A stretch of DNA of 64,000 bases from Sphingobacterium chungjuense (GCF_011316935.1 NZ_WLYS01000004.1:186001-250000), one strand, 5' to 3'; counted from the stretch's first letter, positions 34,821 through 44,443 are shown. The notes: a model not told the origin generated them from the sequence alone. Numbers and translations: made by a program.

Positions 34821-35633
34821 ATGGCAAGAACAACATATCAAGATTTATTGGATGCAGGTGTGCACTTTGGTCACCTTACCCGTAAATGGGATCCGAAAAT
34901 GTCTAAGTACATTTTCATGGAGCGTAATGGCATCCACATCATTGACTTGAACAAAACACTTACGAAATTGGAAGAAGCTGCTTCAGCTATCAAACAAATC
35001 GTAAAATCAGGTCGTAAAGTATTATTCGTAGCAACGAAAAAACAAGCTAAAGAAATCATCGCGCAACAAGCGAAAGATGTTAGCATGCCTTTCGTTACAG
35101 AGCGTTGGTTAGGTGGTATGCTTACCAACTTCGCAACCGTACGCAAGTCTATCAAGAAGATGGGTAACATTGACAAGATGCAAAAAGACGGTACTTACGA
35201 CGTATTATCTAAAAAAGAGAAATTAATGATTCAGCGTGAGCGTATCAAGTTAGAAAACCTTCTTGGAGGTATTGCTGACCTAAACCGTCTTCCAGCTGCA
35301 TTATTCATCGTAGACGTTAAGAAAGAGCACATCGCCGTTGCAGAAGCAATGAAATTAAACATTCCTACTTTTGCGATGGTTGATACCAACTCTGACCCTA
35401 CTAACATTGATTTCCCAATCCCTGCGAATGATGACGCGACTAAGTCGATCAACCTGATTGCAGAAGTAATTGGTAAAGCAATTCAAGAAGGTCTTGATGA
35501 GCGTAAGCGCGATAAAGAAGATGAGGCTGAGAAAGAAGCAGCCGCTTCTAAAGCAGCTATCGATAACGGCGCAGAAGTTGCGGAAGATGCAACTGCCGGA
35601 AAACGCACTCGTAAAGCAAAAGACGTAGAATAA
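34821..35633 (+). CDS. rpsB: 30S ribosomal protein S2
   Basis: A 270-residue small-subunit protein with TYQDLLDAGVHFGHLTRKWDPKM, RWLGGMLTNFATV and VDTNSDPTNIDFPIPANDDA, all diagnostic. The C-terminus (about 228-270) is an acidic and basic low-complexity extension typical of Bacteroidota S2. It is the third gene of the r-protein operon; a terminator-like structure follows before tsf. Confidence 0.98.
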   Translation: MARTTYQDLLDAGVHFGHLTRKWDPKMSKYIFMERNGIHIIDLNKTLTKLEEAASAIKQIVKSGRKVLFVATKKQAKEIIAQQAKDVSMPFVTERWLGGMLTNFATVRKSIKKMGNIDKMQKDGTYDVLSKKEKLMIQRERIKLENLLGGIADLNRLPAALFIVDVKKEHIAVAEAMKLNIPTFAMVDTNSDPTNIDFPIPANDDATKSINLIAEVIGKAIQEGLDERKRDKEDEAEKEAAASKAAIDNGAEVAEDATAGKRTRKAKDVE

Positions 35634-35651
35634 TCATTCTACCGACTAAAG

Positions 35652-35718
35652 CCGGACAGACAAGTGCTCGTTTCTGGAAGCTTCTGCTTCTGTAAACTAG
35701 CTTGCCTCTCCGGTTTTT
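35652..35718 (+). terminator. probable terminator between rpsB and tsf
   Basis: GCCGGACAGACAAG pairs with CTTGCCTCTCCGG (11 of 13 positions) and is followed by six T. The long loop holds a further small hairpin (GGAAGCTTC). The stem is imperfect, so partial read-through to tsf is possible. Confidence 0.6.
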
Positions 35719-35809
35719 TACTTATTCATTATTAGGCTAACAATCAGGTCATATCAGTACCTTATTTTGTTGGTCAGGAAACAGATCTAAACTATAAAAT
35801 AAACATATC

Positions 35810-36646
35810 ATGTCAGTACAAATTTCTGCATCAGATGTAAACAAATTGCGTCAACAAACCGGCGCAGGTATGATGGATTGTAAAAAAGCTTTAGTAGAGG
35901 CTAATGGTGACTTCGAAGCTGCAGTAGATTACCTTCGTAAAAAAGGTGCTAAAGTAGCTGCTAGCCGTCAAGATCGTGACTCTAACGAAGGTGTTATCAT
36001 TGCTAAATCTACTGCTGATGGCAAATCAGGTATCGTAGTAGAAGTAAACTGTGAGACTGACTTCGTAGCTAAAAATGCTGACTTCGTCGCTTTCGCTGAA
36101 AAAATCGCTGACTTAGCATTGACTAGCCAACCTGCATCTTTAGAAGAGTTGAAAGGTCTTGAATTGGACGGTCGCAAAGTAGCAGAATACTTGATCGAGC
36201 AAACTGGTGTAATCGGTGAGAAAATCGACGTTTCTAAATACGAAGTAGTAACTGCTGATAAAGTAGTAGCTTACGTTCACGGTAACTACCGTTTGGGCGT
36301 ATTAGTAGGTCTTTCTGCTGATGCTGCTGGCGTAGAAGAAGCTGGTAGAGATGTAGCCATGCAAATTGCAGCAATGAACCCTGTAGCAATCGACAAAGAC
36401 GGCGTAGATTCTCAAACGATCGAGCGTGAGTTGGAAATTGCGAAAGAGCAAATCCGTGCGGAAGGTAAACCAGAAGAAATGGTAGAAAAAATCGCTTCTG
36501 GAAAATTGAACAAATTCTACAAAGACAACACCTTGTTGAACCAAGAATTTGTGAAAGATTCTTCGAAATCTATCGCTCAATTCTTAGATAGCGTAAGCAA
36601 AGGTTTGACAGTTACTGCTTTCAAACGCGTGCAATTAGGCGCATAG
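35810..36646 (+). CDS. tsf: translation elongation factor Ts
   Basis: Nucleotide exchange factor for EF-Tu, 278 residues. The N-terminal UBA-like region with VNKLRQQTGAGMMDCKKALVEANGDFEAAVDYLRKKG is diagnostic, and VNCETDFVAKNADF lies in the core. It follows rpsB by 176 bp. In many bacteria pyrH and frr follow tsf; here a terminator and an accessory region follow instead. Confidence 0.98.
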   Translation: MSVQISASDVNKLRQQTGAGMMDCKKALVEANGDFEAAVDYLRKKGAKVAASRQDRDSNEGVIIAKSTADGKSGIVVEVNCETDFVAKNADFVAFAEKIADLALTSQPASLEELKGLELDGRKVAEYLIEQTGVIGEKIDVSKYEVVTADKVVAYVHGNYRLGVLVGLSADAAGVEEAGRDVAMQIAAMNPVAIDKDGVDSQTIERELEIAKEQIRAEGKPEEMVEKIASGKLNKFYKDNTLLNQEFVKDSSKSIAQFLDSVSKGLTVTAFKRVQLGA

Positions 36647-36667
36647 TTTTAAAGAAAATAACCTTGA

Positions 36668-36704
36668 AAACCCTGTATCGGAATACCGATACAGGGTTTT
36701 TTTT
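36668..36704 (+). terminator. Rho-independent terminator of tsf
   Basis: A perfect stem of about 14 bp (36668-36681 with 36686-36699), a 4-base loop and a run of nine T. Confidence 0.93.
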
Positions 36705-37319
36705 TGCGTAGAGCAACCTCATAAATACCACCAAACATCAACCAAATGATGGCTGAATTATCCACTCAGTAGCTCCCCTCACTGAAATACTTTTCGTATC
36801 ACGCAGGCGAATACCGTTTTCTCATTTGAGACACACATGAGACGGAATGGTAAGTATTTGAGACAGATGTGCAATTTTATTTATCTGCACTTCATGAAAT
36901 TTAGTACTTGAAGACCATTGCAATTGATGGTGGTTTTCAAAACTGCTAACCCAGTAAACCACGTGTTTCTTTAGTAAATCATTTTCCTAAAAGAGTACCT
37001 GTAATAAAGTAATAAACCCCGAACGATGGCTAGACATCGGCGAAGTTCATTGCATACTAACGCCAAAATAAACTACTTGCTAAATATGACTTATGAGAGC
37101 TAAAACCTTTTATTATTTGACGACTGCGTCGGCTGTTGCAAGACAGGTTTTGAATTATGTATACAGAAAGGGACGATCACGCTCCGGATAAAATCAACTC
37201 CAAAATAAAGCTAATCATAGGCTACTCTCCATCTGCTTTCGAGAGTTAGTACAATCATTAAACAAATTTGTTCATGCTCATGAACAAGCTGTTATTACTA
37301 ATAATTAACCTAATAGATT
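36705..37319. other. 615-bp non-coding stretch before the first SusC gene
   Basis: No coding frame is supported. It contains ATTTGAGACA twice (36824-36833, 36856-36865) with a further GAGAC between; the three GAGAC cores begin at 36828, 36839 and 36860, i.e. 11 and 21 bp apart. An imperfect inverted repeat (ACCAT/ATGGT) is near 36915-36935, and a perfect 9-bp palindrome is at 37268-37287. These could be regulator sites or worn mobile-element ends; I cannot decide. Confidence 0.5.
37268..37287. promoter_or_regulatory. palindrome upstream of susC (possible operator or mRNA hairpin)
   Basis: TTGTTCATG and CATGAACAA form a perfect 9-bp inverted repeat with a 2-bp spacer, ending 32 bp before the SusC start codon. 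Confidence 0.45.
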
Positions 37320-40300
37320 ATGAATGTAAATGATTTGAATCAAAATCAAAGGGTACGCTGCAAAATGTGCTGTAAGAGATGCGGCATTATACTCAAACTC
37401 TTACCTATACTGTGTTTATACTTTCTAATCCCTACTCATGTGGCACTTGCTCGGGGCGAGCGGAAAATTGAATCAAAACTACTTGCTGTTCAACGTCCAT
37501 TTAGCGGTGTAGTTACCAATACTCAAAATGCGACTTTGACTGGTGTCACCGTAACCGAAAAAGGAACTAATAATAGCGTAACTACAGATCAAAATGGAGC
37601 ATACAACATTACGCTTAGAAATCCTCAAAATGCCGTCTTGGTTTTCCAATATATAGGACACCATCCTGTAGAACGCAACGTAACAGCAGGCAGCAACAGT
37701 ATCAACGTAGTGATGGAAGAAGATGAAACTGCACTCGAAGAAGTGGTGGTCACGGGTTTCGGAATGACGCAAAAGAAAGAATCGCTAACCGGTTCTATTT
37801 CGGTGATCGGATCCAAAGATATCAGTAGATCTCTATCGCCTAATGTATCTGGAGCACTCGTTGGTAAAATTCCGGGTTTGAATTTTCGACAAACCGACGG
37901 TAGACCTGGAGCTACGACCAATATTCAAATACGTAACATGGGCAATCCATTATATGTGATTGATGGTGTGCAAAAAGATGCTGCTCAATTCAACAATTTA
38001 GACTTCAATGATATAGAGTCCATTTCGGTGTTAAAAGATGCCTCAGCAGCCATATACGGTGTGCGCGCCGCCAATGGCGTTATAGTCGTTACGACCAAGC
38101 GTGGTGGACTCAATACGAAAAATACCGTCAGTTTGACCTCTAATTTTGGATTACAGAATCTATCCACATTTCCACGACCAGCAGATGCCGTAACCTATAT
38201 CGAAAATTACATCCAATCAGAAACGGTACAAGGAGTAAGTAATTATAGGTATACGGAAAGCGACTTAGCAAAATGGCGCATGGGTACAGAAAAAGGATAT
38301 GAACCATTTGACTGGTACGACTTCATCTGGAAAACTGCTCCTCAAAACTACATCAATGCTAACGTTTCGGGTGGTTCAGACAAGATCAGCTATTTTTTTA
38401 GTGTAGGTAATCTTAATCAGAAAGATGTCATTAAGAATTATGGTGGTTTCAACCGTACAAACGTACAAATGAACATCACCACCAACATAACGGATAAATT
38501 TCAGGTACGCGCTACCATGAATGCCAGACATCAGACAAAAGTGAACCCGGGCGTACCGGGCGAAGATGACTTGTGGCTACCGCGCTTTGCTACATTCAGA
38601 AACTTACCCACCATTGGTCCGTTTGCCAATGGCAATCCTGATTATCCAACATTAACGTCCAATGATCCGGGCACCAATTTCGGTTGGTTAACTTATGATC
38701 TTGCTGGAAAATTTAAAGATACTAGGCGTGTAATTCAATTGAATTTTGATGCTTCTTATGAAATATTCGAAGGGCTGAAAGCAAGAGGATTAGTCGGGTA
38801 TTCTTACAACAATCAGCGGATGGAAAATCACGAATTTACCTATCAATTGTATGGTTATGATGAAGCGACAGACACCTATCCGGTGATCTTTCAAAACAAC
38901 AATCCATGGCGCGAACGCAGAATGGGACACGAGGAAGAGATGATTTCCAACATCCAATTACAATATGACAAAAACTTTAGTGGGCACAACCTGTCCGTAC
39001 TTGCAGGTATGGAGAGCATTCTCCGTACAGAACCCACCAGTTGGTTACACACCATACCGGATGCCAATGCATTGAATTTGATTTATTTCCACAATATGGA
39101 TCAGTATTCGGATGTGGGCGACAATCCGCAAGCACGACTTGGTTACATCAGTAAAATCAATTATGATTATCAAGGAAAGTATTTGTTGGAACTTATTGGC
39201 CGATTGGACGGTTCTTGGAAATTTCCGACTAACGATCGGTGGGGATTCTTCCCCGGTGTCACGGCGGGTTGGGTTCCTTCTGAAGAAAATTTTTGGAAAA
39301 ATAGCCGCATCGGAAAGTTCGTTAATCACTTTAAACTGAGAGGTTCCTACGGAATCGTGGGACAAGATGATACGCCAGGGTATGCACCATTCGATTATTT
39401 AGCAGGCTACAATTACCGTCAAGGGGGAGCAATCATCGATGGAGAATATGTGCTAGGTACACAACCCCGCGGATTGCCCGTAACTACGCTATCTTGGTTA
39501 CGCGCCGAAATGGTGAATATCGCTTTTGATGCGGGCATGTTACAAAACCGTTTAACGACAACTTTTGAACTATTTCAAAGACATCTTACTGGCTTGCCTG
39601 CCGCTCGCTATGATGTTTTGTTGCCTATGGAAGTCGGATTTGGTTTACCAAACGAGAACCTAAACTCGGATAAACTGAGAGGATTTGAAGGAGTTGTACG
39701 GTGGACAGATCGACTTAATGATTTCACTTACTCCCTTGCGGGTAACGTAACCTATTCACGCTTTTATGATTGGAATCGCTATCGCCCGCGTTTTAGTAAT
39801 TCGTGGGATGAATACCGCAGTTCGCTCGTACAACGATATGGTTACCTCAATTGGGGTTTAGAGTCGGACGGTCAATTCCAAAGTTGGGAAGAGATCGCTA
39901 GCTGGTCAGTAGATAATGACAGACAAGGTAACCGTACGCTAAGACCGGGTGATATCAAGTATGTAGATCAGAACGGTGATGGTGTGATCAATCATTTGGA
40001 CGAACGCCCTATCGGATACCGTCAAGACTCTACACCGATTCTTAATTTTGGTCTTAATTTTTCATTTGGGTATAAAGGATTTGATTTGGCATTGGATTTT
40101 TCAGGAGGTGGCCTCAACACCTTTTACAAAGAATGGGAAATGCGTAATCCATTCCATGATGGTGGAAATAATCCACAATATTATTTTGATAACACGTGGA
40201 AACTATCCGATATCTGGGACGCCAACAGCGAATTGATCCCCGGAGATTATCCTATGCCACTCATTGGTAATAGTGCACACAGCAATTACTGGAACAGCGA

Positions 40301-40535
40301 CTTCTGGAAGCAATCTGTACGATACATCAAATTGAGGAACCTAGATTTCGGCTATTCGCTCCCACAACGTTTATTAGAGCCTCTATCCATGTCTGGACTT
40401 CGTGTATATTTTTCTGGACAGAACTTATTTACTTGGACAAACCTGATTGGAATTGATCCAGAAATGGATGCTACCAATGGCTTAGGCTATCCGACCTTTC
40501 GCATCATGAACTTAGGGGTCAATATTAGGTTTTAA
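37320..40535 (+). CDS. SusC/RagA-type TonB-linked outer-membrane transporter
   Basis: A 1071-residue TonB-dependent importer. A Cys-rich N-terminus (residues 14-21) precedes a hydrophobic signal segment (about 23-45); an internal ATG at residue 16 (37365) is an alternative start. The carboxypeptidase-like CNA-B domain is at about 60-133, the TonB box region (LEEVVVTGFG) near 140-149, and the plug at about 150-255 with VIDGVQ and LKDASAAIYGVRAANGVIVVTTKRG. The 22-strand barrel ends NLGVNIRF. It is partnered by the SusD gene 34 bp downstream. The substrate is unknown; no hydrolase, sigma or anti-sigma gene is adjacent. Confidence 0.95.
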   Translation: MNVNDLNQNQRVRCKMCCKRCGIILKLLPILCLYFLIPTHVALARGERKIESKLLAVQRPFSGVVTNTQNATLTGVTVTEKGTNNSVTTDQNGAYNITLRNPQNAVLVFQYIGHHPVERNVTAGSNSINVVMEEDETALEEVVVTGFGMTQKKESLTGSISVIGSKDISRSLSPNVSGALVGKIPGLNFRQTDGRPGATTNIQIRNMGNPLYVIDGVQKDAAQFNNLDFNDIESISVLKDASAAIYGVRAANGVIVVTTKRGGLNTKNTVSLTSNFGLQNLSTFPRPADAVTYIENYIQSETVQGVSNYRYTESDLAKWRMGTEKGYEPFDWYDFIWKTAPQNYINANVSGGSDKISYFFSVGNLNQKDVIKNYGGFNRTNVQMNITTNITDKFQVRATMNARHQTKVNPGVPGEDDLWLPRFATFRNLPTIGPFANGNPDYPTLTSNDPGTNFGWLTYDLAGKFKDTRRVIQLNFDASYEIFEGLKARGLVGYSYNNQRMENHEFTYQLYGYDEATDTYPVIFQNNNPWRERRMGHEEEMISNIQLQYDKNFSGHNLSVLAGMESILRTEPTSWLHTIPDANALNLIYFHNMDQYSDVGDNPQARLGYISKINYDYQGKYLLELIGRLDGSWKFPTNDRWGFFPGVTAGWVPSEENFWKNSRIGKFVNHFKLRGSYGIVGQDDTPGYAPFDYLAGYNYRQGGAIIDGEYVLGTQPRGLPVTTLSWLRAEMVNIAFDAGMLQNRLTTTFELFQRHLTGLPAARYDVLLPMEVGFGLPNENLNSDKLRGFEGVVRWTDRLNDFTYSLAGNVTYSRFYDWNRYRPRFSNSWDEYRSSLVQRYGYLNWGLESDGQFQSWEEIASWSVDNDRQGNRTLRPGDIKYVDQNGDGVINHLDERPIGYRQDSTPILNFGLNFSFGYKGFDLALDFSGGGLNTFYKEWEMRNPFHDGGNNPQYYFDNTWKLSDIWDANSELIPGDYPMPLIGNSAHSNYWNSDFWKQSVRYIKLRNLDFGYSLPQRLLEPLSMSGLRVYFSGQNLFTWTNLIGIDPEMDATNGLGYPTFRIMNLGVNIRF

Positions 40536-40569
40536 GATATTGGGATAATCCGTATTAGCATAAAAAGAA

Positions 40570-42420
40570 ATGAATATGAAAACTACTTCTATATCAATTT
40601 TCAAGATAATATTGCTCTTCTGTAGCATGATACATCTACAAAGTTGTTCAGACTTTCTAGAAAGGCAGCCCGATCAAATTCTTACAGACGATCAGATCTT
40701 TGGCGACAAAGTTATGATACGATCCGTATTGGCCAATTTTTATGGCCGAGTGACTTGGGGGCAGCATATCGGTGACTGGTACTCGTTTACAGTTTTAGAC
40801 GAAGCGGGAAAATCCGATCAAGGACCAGACAATATGCAAAACTTCGGCAACGAGCATTGGCGCGTATCCAACTATGAATTGATACGCAACTTCAATCAAT
40901 TCCTAAAGGGTCTGCGCGAATCAACTGTATTAAATGATACCGAAAAACAAGAATATGAAGGCGAGGTGAGATTTCTGCGCGCATGGACCTATTTCAACAT
41001 GTGCCGCGGACTTGGCGGCATGCCTATTGTCGGCGATGAAGTGTTTGAGTACATCAGCGGCATGGATGTAGGCTCATTACAGTATCCGCGCGCTACGGAA
41101 GCCGAAATGTATGATTATATCATTGCCGAATGTGAAGCAGCATCGCTTATGCTTCCTGCAAGCACCAATACCAATGCGGCACGCGCCAATCGCTGGGTAG
41201 CACTGATGTTGAAAGCTAGATCGGCCATCTATGCCGGCTCGCTAGCGAATTACAATAATAAAATGACAAGTCCTATCCGGACGTCAGGCGGTGAAGTGGG
41301 TATTCCGGCAAACTTAGCGAATGGCTATTACGAAACGGCATTGCAAGCGGCGCAAGAAGTCATCAATACGAGTCCTTATAGCCTACAACTAACTAAGCCT
41401 GATGATCTAGAGCGCAATTTCTATGAGGCGCTTAGTGTCAAAACCAATAATACGGAAGTGATTTGGGCACGAGATCACGGCTATCCAGGCGAGGGACAGC
41501 AGGTTAATTTTACGACCATGAATATCCCTGGATCTCATGCCGAAGATATTGATCGTGCCGCAGCAGGCCCTATCTTAAATCTGGTAGAAGATTTCGAATA
41601 TGTGAATAATCGCAATGGTGATATCAAAATTCGAGACGATCAAGGTAATTTTATTTTTTACGATGATCCATTGGATGCCTTTGCCAATAAGGATGCGCGC
41701 TTAGGCGGTTCGGTCATCTTGCCGAATGCTTTATTTCGGGGTACTGCCGTCGAAATCCAAGCAGGACAAAAAGTTTGGAACAATGGTACTTGGCAAACGG
41801 TGACCAGCACGCCAGGAGAAACGGATAATGCTGGCCGAGTAATTACATCAGCCAACGGCCCAAACCGTTCTAACGAACAGTTCATCAATAAGAGTGGTTT
41901 CTTCTTCCGCAAGTTTTTAGACGAGACGCCCGGCGCTTCCACCCGAGGGCGCAATAGTGATATGTGGTTTCCCAGATTCCGGTTCGCGGAAGCCGTATTA
42001 ATTGCTGCAGAAGCTGCTTTAGAATTAGGACAACAGAGTATTGCATTGAGTTATATCAATCAAATTCGCAGTCGGGCGGGCATCCAACCTTTGGCCGCCA
42101 TATCTATAGACGATATTATCCAAGAAAGACGTGTAGAATTTGCTTTTGAAAACCATCGTTATTGGGATTTGAAGCGTTTCCGCCGCGCACATATCATCTG
42201 GAATGGCGTGGTGAATAGTGCTACCGCTCAGCACTGGGCATTGTTCCCTTACCTTGTGGTCGCTCCTGGCACGCCAAATGATGGAAAATACGTATTTGAT
42301 CGCCTAACGTTCAGTAATTCGTTACATCCAAGGTTTTTCGAATTGCGCAACTACTATAATTTCATTGATTTGGGCTGGCAGAATGCGAATCCAAAGATTG
42401 TACTAAACCCTTTTCAGTAG
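40570..42420 (+). CDS. SusD/RagB-type outer-membrane lipoprotein
   Basis: A 616-residue surface lipoprotein that forms the lid of the SusC transporter and binds substrate. The lipobox HLQSCSD places the lipidated Cys near residue 26, followed by the typical FLERQPDQILTDDQIF. The SusD C-terminal signature is visible (RFRFAEAVLIAAEAALELG, YINQIRSRAGIQPL, IQERRVEFAFENHRYWDLKRF). It is longer than usual (about 500-550). It follows SusC and precedes the DUF3823 gene by 16 bp. Confidence 0.95.
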   Translation: MNMKTTSISIFKIILLFCSMIHLQSCSDFLERQPDQILTDDQIFGDKVMIRSVLANFYGRVTWGQHIGDWYSFTVLDEAGKSDQGPDNMQNFGNEHWRVSNYELIRNFNQFLKGLRESTVLNDTEKQEYEGEVRFLRAWTYFNMCRGLGGMPIVGDEVFEYISGMDVGSLQYPRATEAEMYDYIIAECEAASLMLPASTNTNAARANRWVALMLKARSAIYAGSLANYNNKMTSPIRTSGGEVGIPANLANGYYETALQAAQEVINTSPYSLQLTKPDDLERNFYEALSVKTNNTEVIWARDHGYPGEGQQVNFTTMNIPGSHAEDIDRAAAGPILNLVEDFEYVNNRNGDIKIRDDQGNFIFYDDPLDAFANKDARLGGSVILPNALFRGTAVEIQAGQKVWNNGTWQTVTSTPGETDNAGRVITSANGPNRSNEQFINKSGFFFRKFLDETPGASTRGRNSDMWFPRFRFAEAVLIAAEAALELGQQSIALSYINQIRSRAGIQPLAAISIDDIIQERRVEFAFENHRYWDLKRFRRAHIIWNGVVNSATAQHWALFPYLVVAPGTPNDGKYVFDRLTFSNSLHPRFFELRNYYNFIDLGWQNANPKIVLNPFQ

Positions 42421-42436
42421 CCTATTAATTTGAATT

Positions 42437-43126
42437 ATGATGAAAAATATATTATATACCTTATCCATCTTTACTGTACTAACGATTGTTAGTTGTGGAT
42501 TGGACAATCGTGACGAACCTGAATCGACTATTCGCGGACGCGTAGTCTACAATGGCGAGGCGGTTGGCGTAAGAGGCACAGGTGAAGCTGTACAATTGCA
42601 GCTATTCCAAGATGGCTATGAGTTAAGAAATCCTGTCCCCGTATACGTTACACAAGACGGAACTTTTGAAATCAAAATATTTGATGGAGAATATAAACTA
42701 GTAACAAGAAATAATAATGGACCCTGGGTAAACGATCGGGATACGACCGTAGTTCGCCTTCAAGGCGTTACCGATGTGGATCTAGAAGTCACACCATTAT
42801 TTACGTTGTCTAACGTCTCGCTAGCGCTCAATGGAGGAAGTTTGTCCGCAAGCTTTCAGGTCAACCAAGTAACGCAGGGATGGGATATCGATTATGCCAC
42901 GATTGTGGTTGGACGAACCTTATTTGTAGATGATGTTTCTTACACTGCCAGACGCGACTTAAGCAATGTAAACACTGGGGTACTCATAACGGAATCATTA
43001 GATTTGACCGAGAATGCTGATTTCAAAAATGGCCGAGCATTGTATGCTAGAATTGGGCTACGAGCAGCCGGTAAAGATCAGTCTATTTATTCGCAAGTAA
43101 TCAAAATCAGATCGCTAATAGAATAA
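42437..43126 (+). CDS. DUF3823 lipoprotein
   Basis: This 229-residue protein has a lipobox (LTIVSCGL, Cys near residue 20). A carboxypeptidase-regulatory-like N-terminal beta domain (STIRGRVVYNGEAVG, FEIKIFDGEYKLVTRNNNGPW) precedes a second beta-rich half. DUF3823 proteins are known as companions of SusC/SusD pairs in Bacteroidota and are thought to be extra surface-exposed binding proteins. It is the third gene of the operon, closed by the terminator at 43166. Confidence 0.85.
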   Translation: MMKNILYTLSIFTVLTIVSCGLDNRDEPESTIRGRVVYNGEAVGVRGTGEAVQLQLFQDGYELRNPVPVYVTQDGTFEIKIFDGEYKLVTRNNNGPWVNDRDTTVVRLQGVTDVDLEVTPLFTLSNVSLALNGGSLSASFQVNQVTQGWDIDYATIVVGRTLFVDDVSYTARRDLSNVNTGVLITESLDLTENADFKNGRALYARIGLRAAGKDQSIYSQVIKIRSLIE

Positions 43127-43165
43127 AGAAATTGATTTATAGATTGTAAATCAATAGCTCAAATT

Positions 43166-43199
43166 AAAAAGACTCTTAGTTTTCGCTAAGAGTCTTTTT
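43166..43199. terminator. bidirectional terminator between DUF3823 and gdx genes
   Basis: A perfect 14-bp stem (AAAAAGACTCTTAG with CTAAGAGTCTTTTT) with a 6-base loop and T or A runs on both sides. It serves convergent genes. Confidence 0.9.
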
Positions 43200-43224
43200 A
43201 GTTACTATTCCTATAAATTATCTG

Positions 43225-43542
43225 CTAAAACAGTTTCAAGCCTATAATACCGGCTACAATAAGTGACGCTGATAGCATACGAGCTATATTGGCAGAATCA
43301 CCAAAGAACAATATACCTACAACAAGCGTTCCGACGGCACCAATTCCTGTCCATACCGCATAGGCTGTACCTATAGGAATCGTCTTCTGCGCCATAAAAA
43401 GAAGTGTACCACTCACCGCCATCGAAAATATGGCTAATGCAATCCACGGCAACTTATTGGCTCCGGGATTTTGCGCCATCTTCAAACCAATTGGCCATCC
43501 AATCTCGAATAGCCCTGCGAAAACTAATGCTAACCAATTCAT
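43225..43542 (-). CDS. gdx: SMR-family guanidinium exporter (Gdx/SugE type)
   Basis: A small multidrug-resistance family protein of 105 residues with four membrane helices; Gdx dimers export guanidinium in exchange for protons. The start is taken at the ATG at 43542 (MNWLALVFAG) because the 36 upstream codons are not conserved in character. The key Glu13 lies in GLFEIGWPIGLKM. The Gdx signature GTAYAVWTGIGAVG and a C-terminal GIIGLKLF closely resemble E. coli SugE. No clear guanidine riboswitch was found upstream. Confidence 0.9.
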   Translation of the reverse strand: MNWLALVFAGLFEIGWPIGLKMAQNPGANKLPWIALAIFSMAVSGTLLFMAQKTIPIGTAYAVWTGIGAVGTLVVGILFFGDSANIARMLSASLIVAGIIGLKLF

Positions 43543-44035
43543 GAAATTTATTATTTGAATACTGGCACAATAATCGACAATTGAACTTAGTAACACTAAA
43601 AATTCTGACCGAAACTTCCGACTTAGACACCGAAGCGTCGATAAGACCACGAGATACAGAGTAAATTGTTACAATCTTACCGTTAAGTTTAAATCATCAT
43701 AAGGACTCATAAGTGCAAATATTGCATATAGTATTAAATTATTTACGTACAAGATTAAACCTTTTTTAAAGTAAAAATTCATATATACAAGTAAAATCAC
43801 TTCATTTGCTACTGCAAACTGAAGCAATAATAATTTTTTAAGGTTTATAATCACACAACGTTTAAAGTAGGTATTGCCAAAGTTCAATTGGAATTTAAAT
43901 AACTCCAAATTCAATTTTGTCGCATCTCGTTATTACGAATAATTGAGTAGCCCGTACGTAGATGATCGGCGACAAAAACGAAATAGACCAGCACTAAATC
44001 AAAGCAATTAATACAATATTTATAATTATTAGATT
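43543..44035. other. 493-bp intergenic stretch upstream of gdx and of the 135-residue protein
   Basis: AT-rich. I see no convincing coding frame (an 81-codon minus-strand frame looks random) and no strong hairpin. It should hold the divergent promoters of both flanking genes, but no clean -7 box stood out. Confidence 0.5.
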
Positions 44036-44443
44036 ATGGGAAAAACAGCGGTTGAGCAACACTTCCATGATATTATGGAACCCCTCGTAGGCTTTGGTCT
44101 CCAAAAATATCAAATCAAATCTTTTGAGACCAGAGGTTTGTTACGCGAAAGTGCAGGCGGAATATTATATTCAGGCCAGAGTACTAAAGTTAGAGAACTG
44201 CTGTATGCATTTCAAGATGGTGAGCTAAACTCTTGCATTTTGATGTTTAATATGCAGGAGATAAATATTGCATCAGACGTAGCTAGATTTTATGCCGAGC
44301 GTTACAAACTATCGGGCAAGATCGGTGATATGTACATGTTTGAAGCGCCAGACCAATCGTTCTCTGTAGCGGTATCCACCAATCAAGAGATGGGATTGCA
44401 TGCGATGTATCTACGAAATCAAAAGAAAGAAATATTAAACTGA
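44036..44443 (+). CDS. uncharacterised cytosolic protein, 135 residues
   Basis: I do not recognise this family. The sequence is soluble, with no signal peptide or membrane helix, mixed alpha/beta character, and one Cys (SCILMFNMQE). Hydrophobic spacing and codon use look like a real gene, and a hairpin terminator follows (44443-44475). It stands alone between the gdx gene and the amino-acid permease operon, so context gives no function. Confidence 0.65.
   Translation: MGKTAVEQHFHDIMEPLVGFGLQKYQIKSFETRGLLRESAGGILYSGQSTKVRELLYAFQDGELNSCILMFNMQEINIASDVARFYAERYKLSGKIGDMYMFEAPDQSFSVAVSTNQEMGLHAMYLRNQKKEILN

Noticed and set aside
43543..43700. Guanidine-II (mini-ykkC) riboswitch before gdx
   Set aside because: Only one short hairpin with an ACGG loop is present; the class needs two adjacent ACGR hairpins.
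43669..43914. 81-codon minus-strand frame upstream of gdx
   Set aside because: Very AT-rich, low-complexity Leu/Ile/Asn/Lys content with no family pattern, no terminator and no neighbour support; looks like random open frame.
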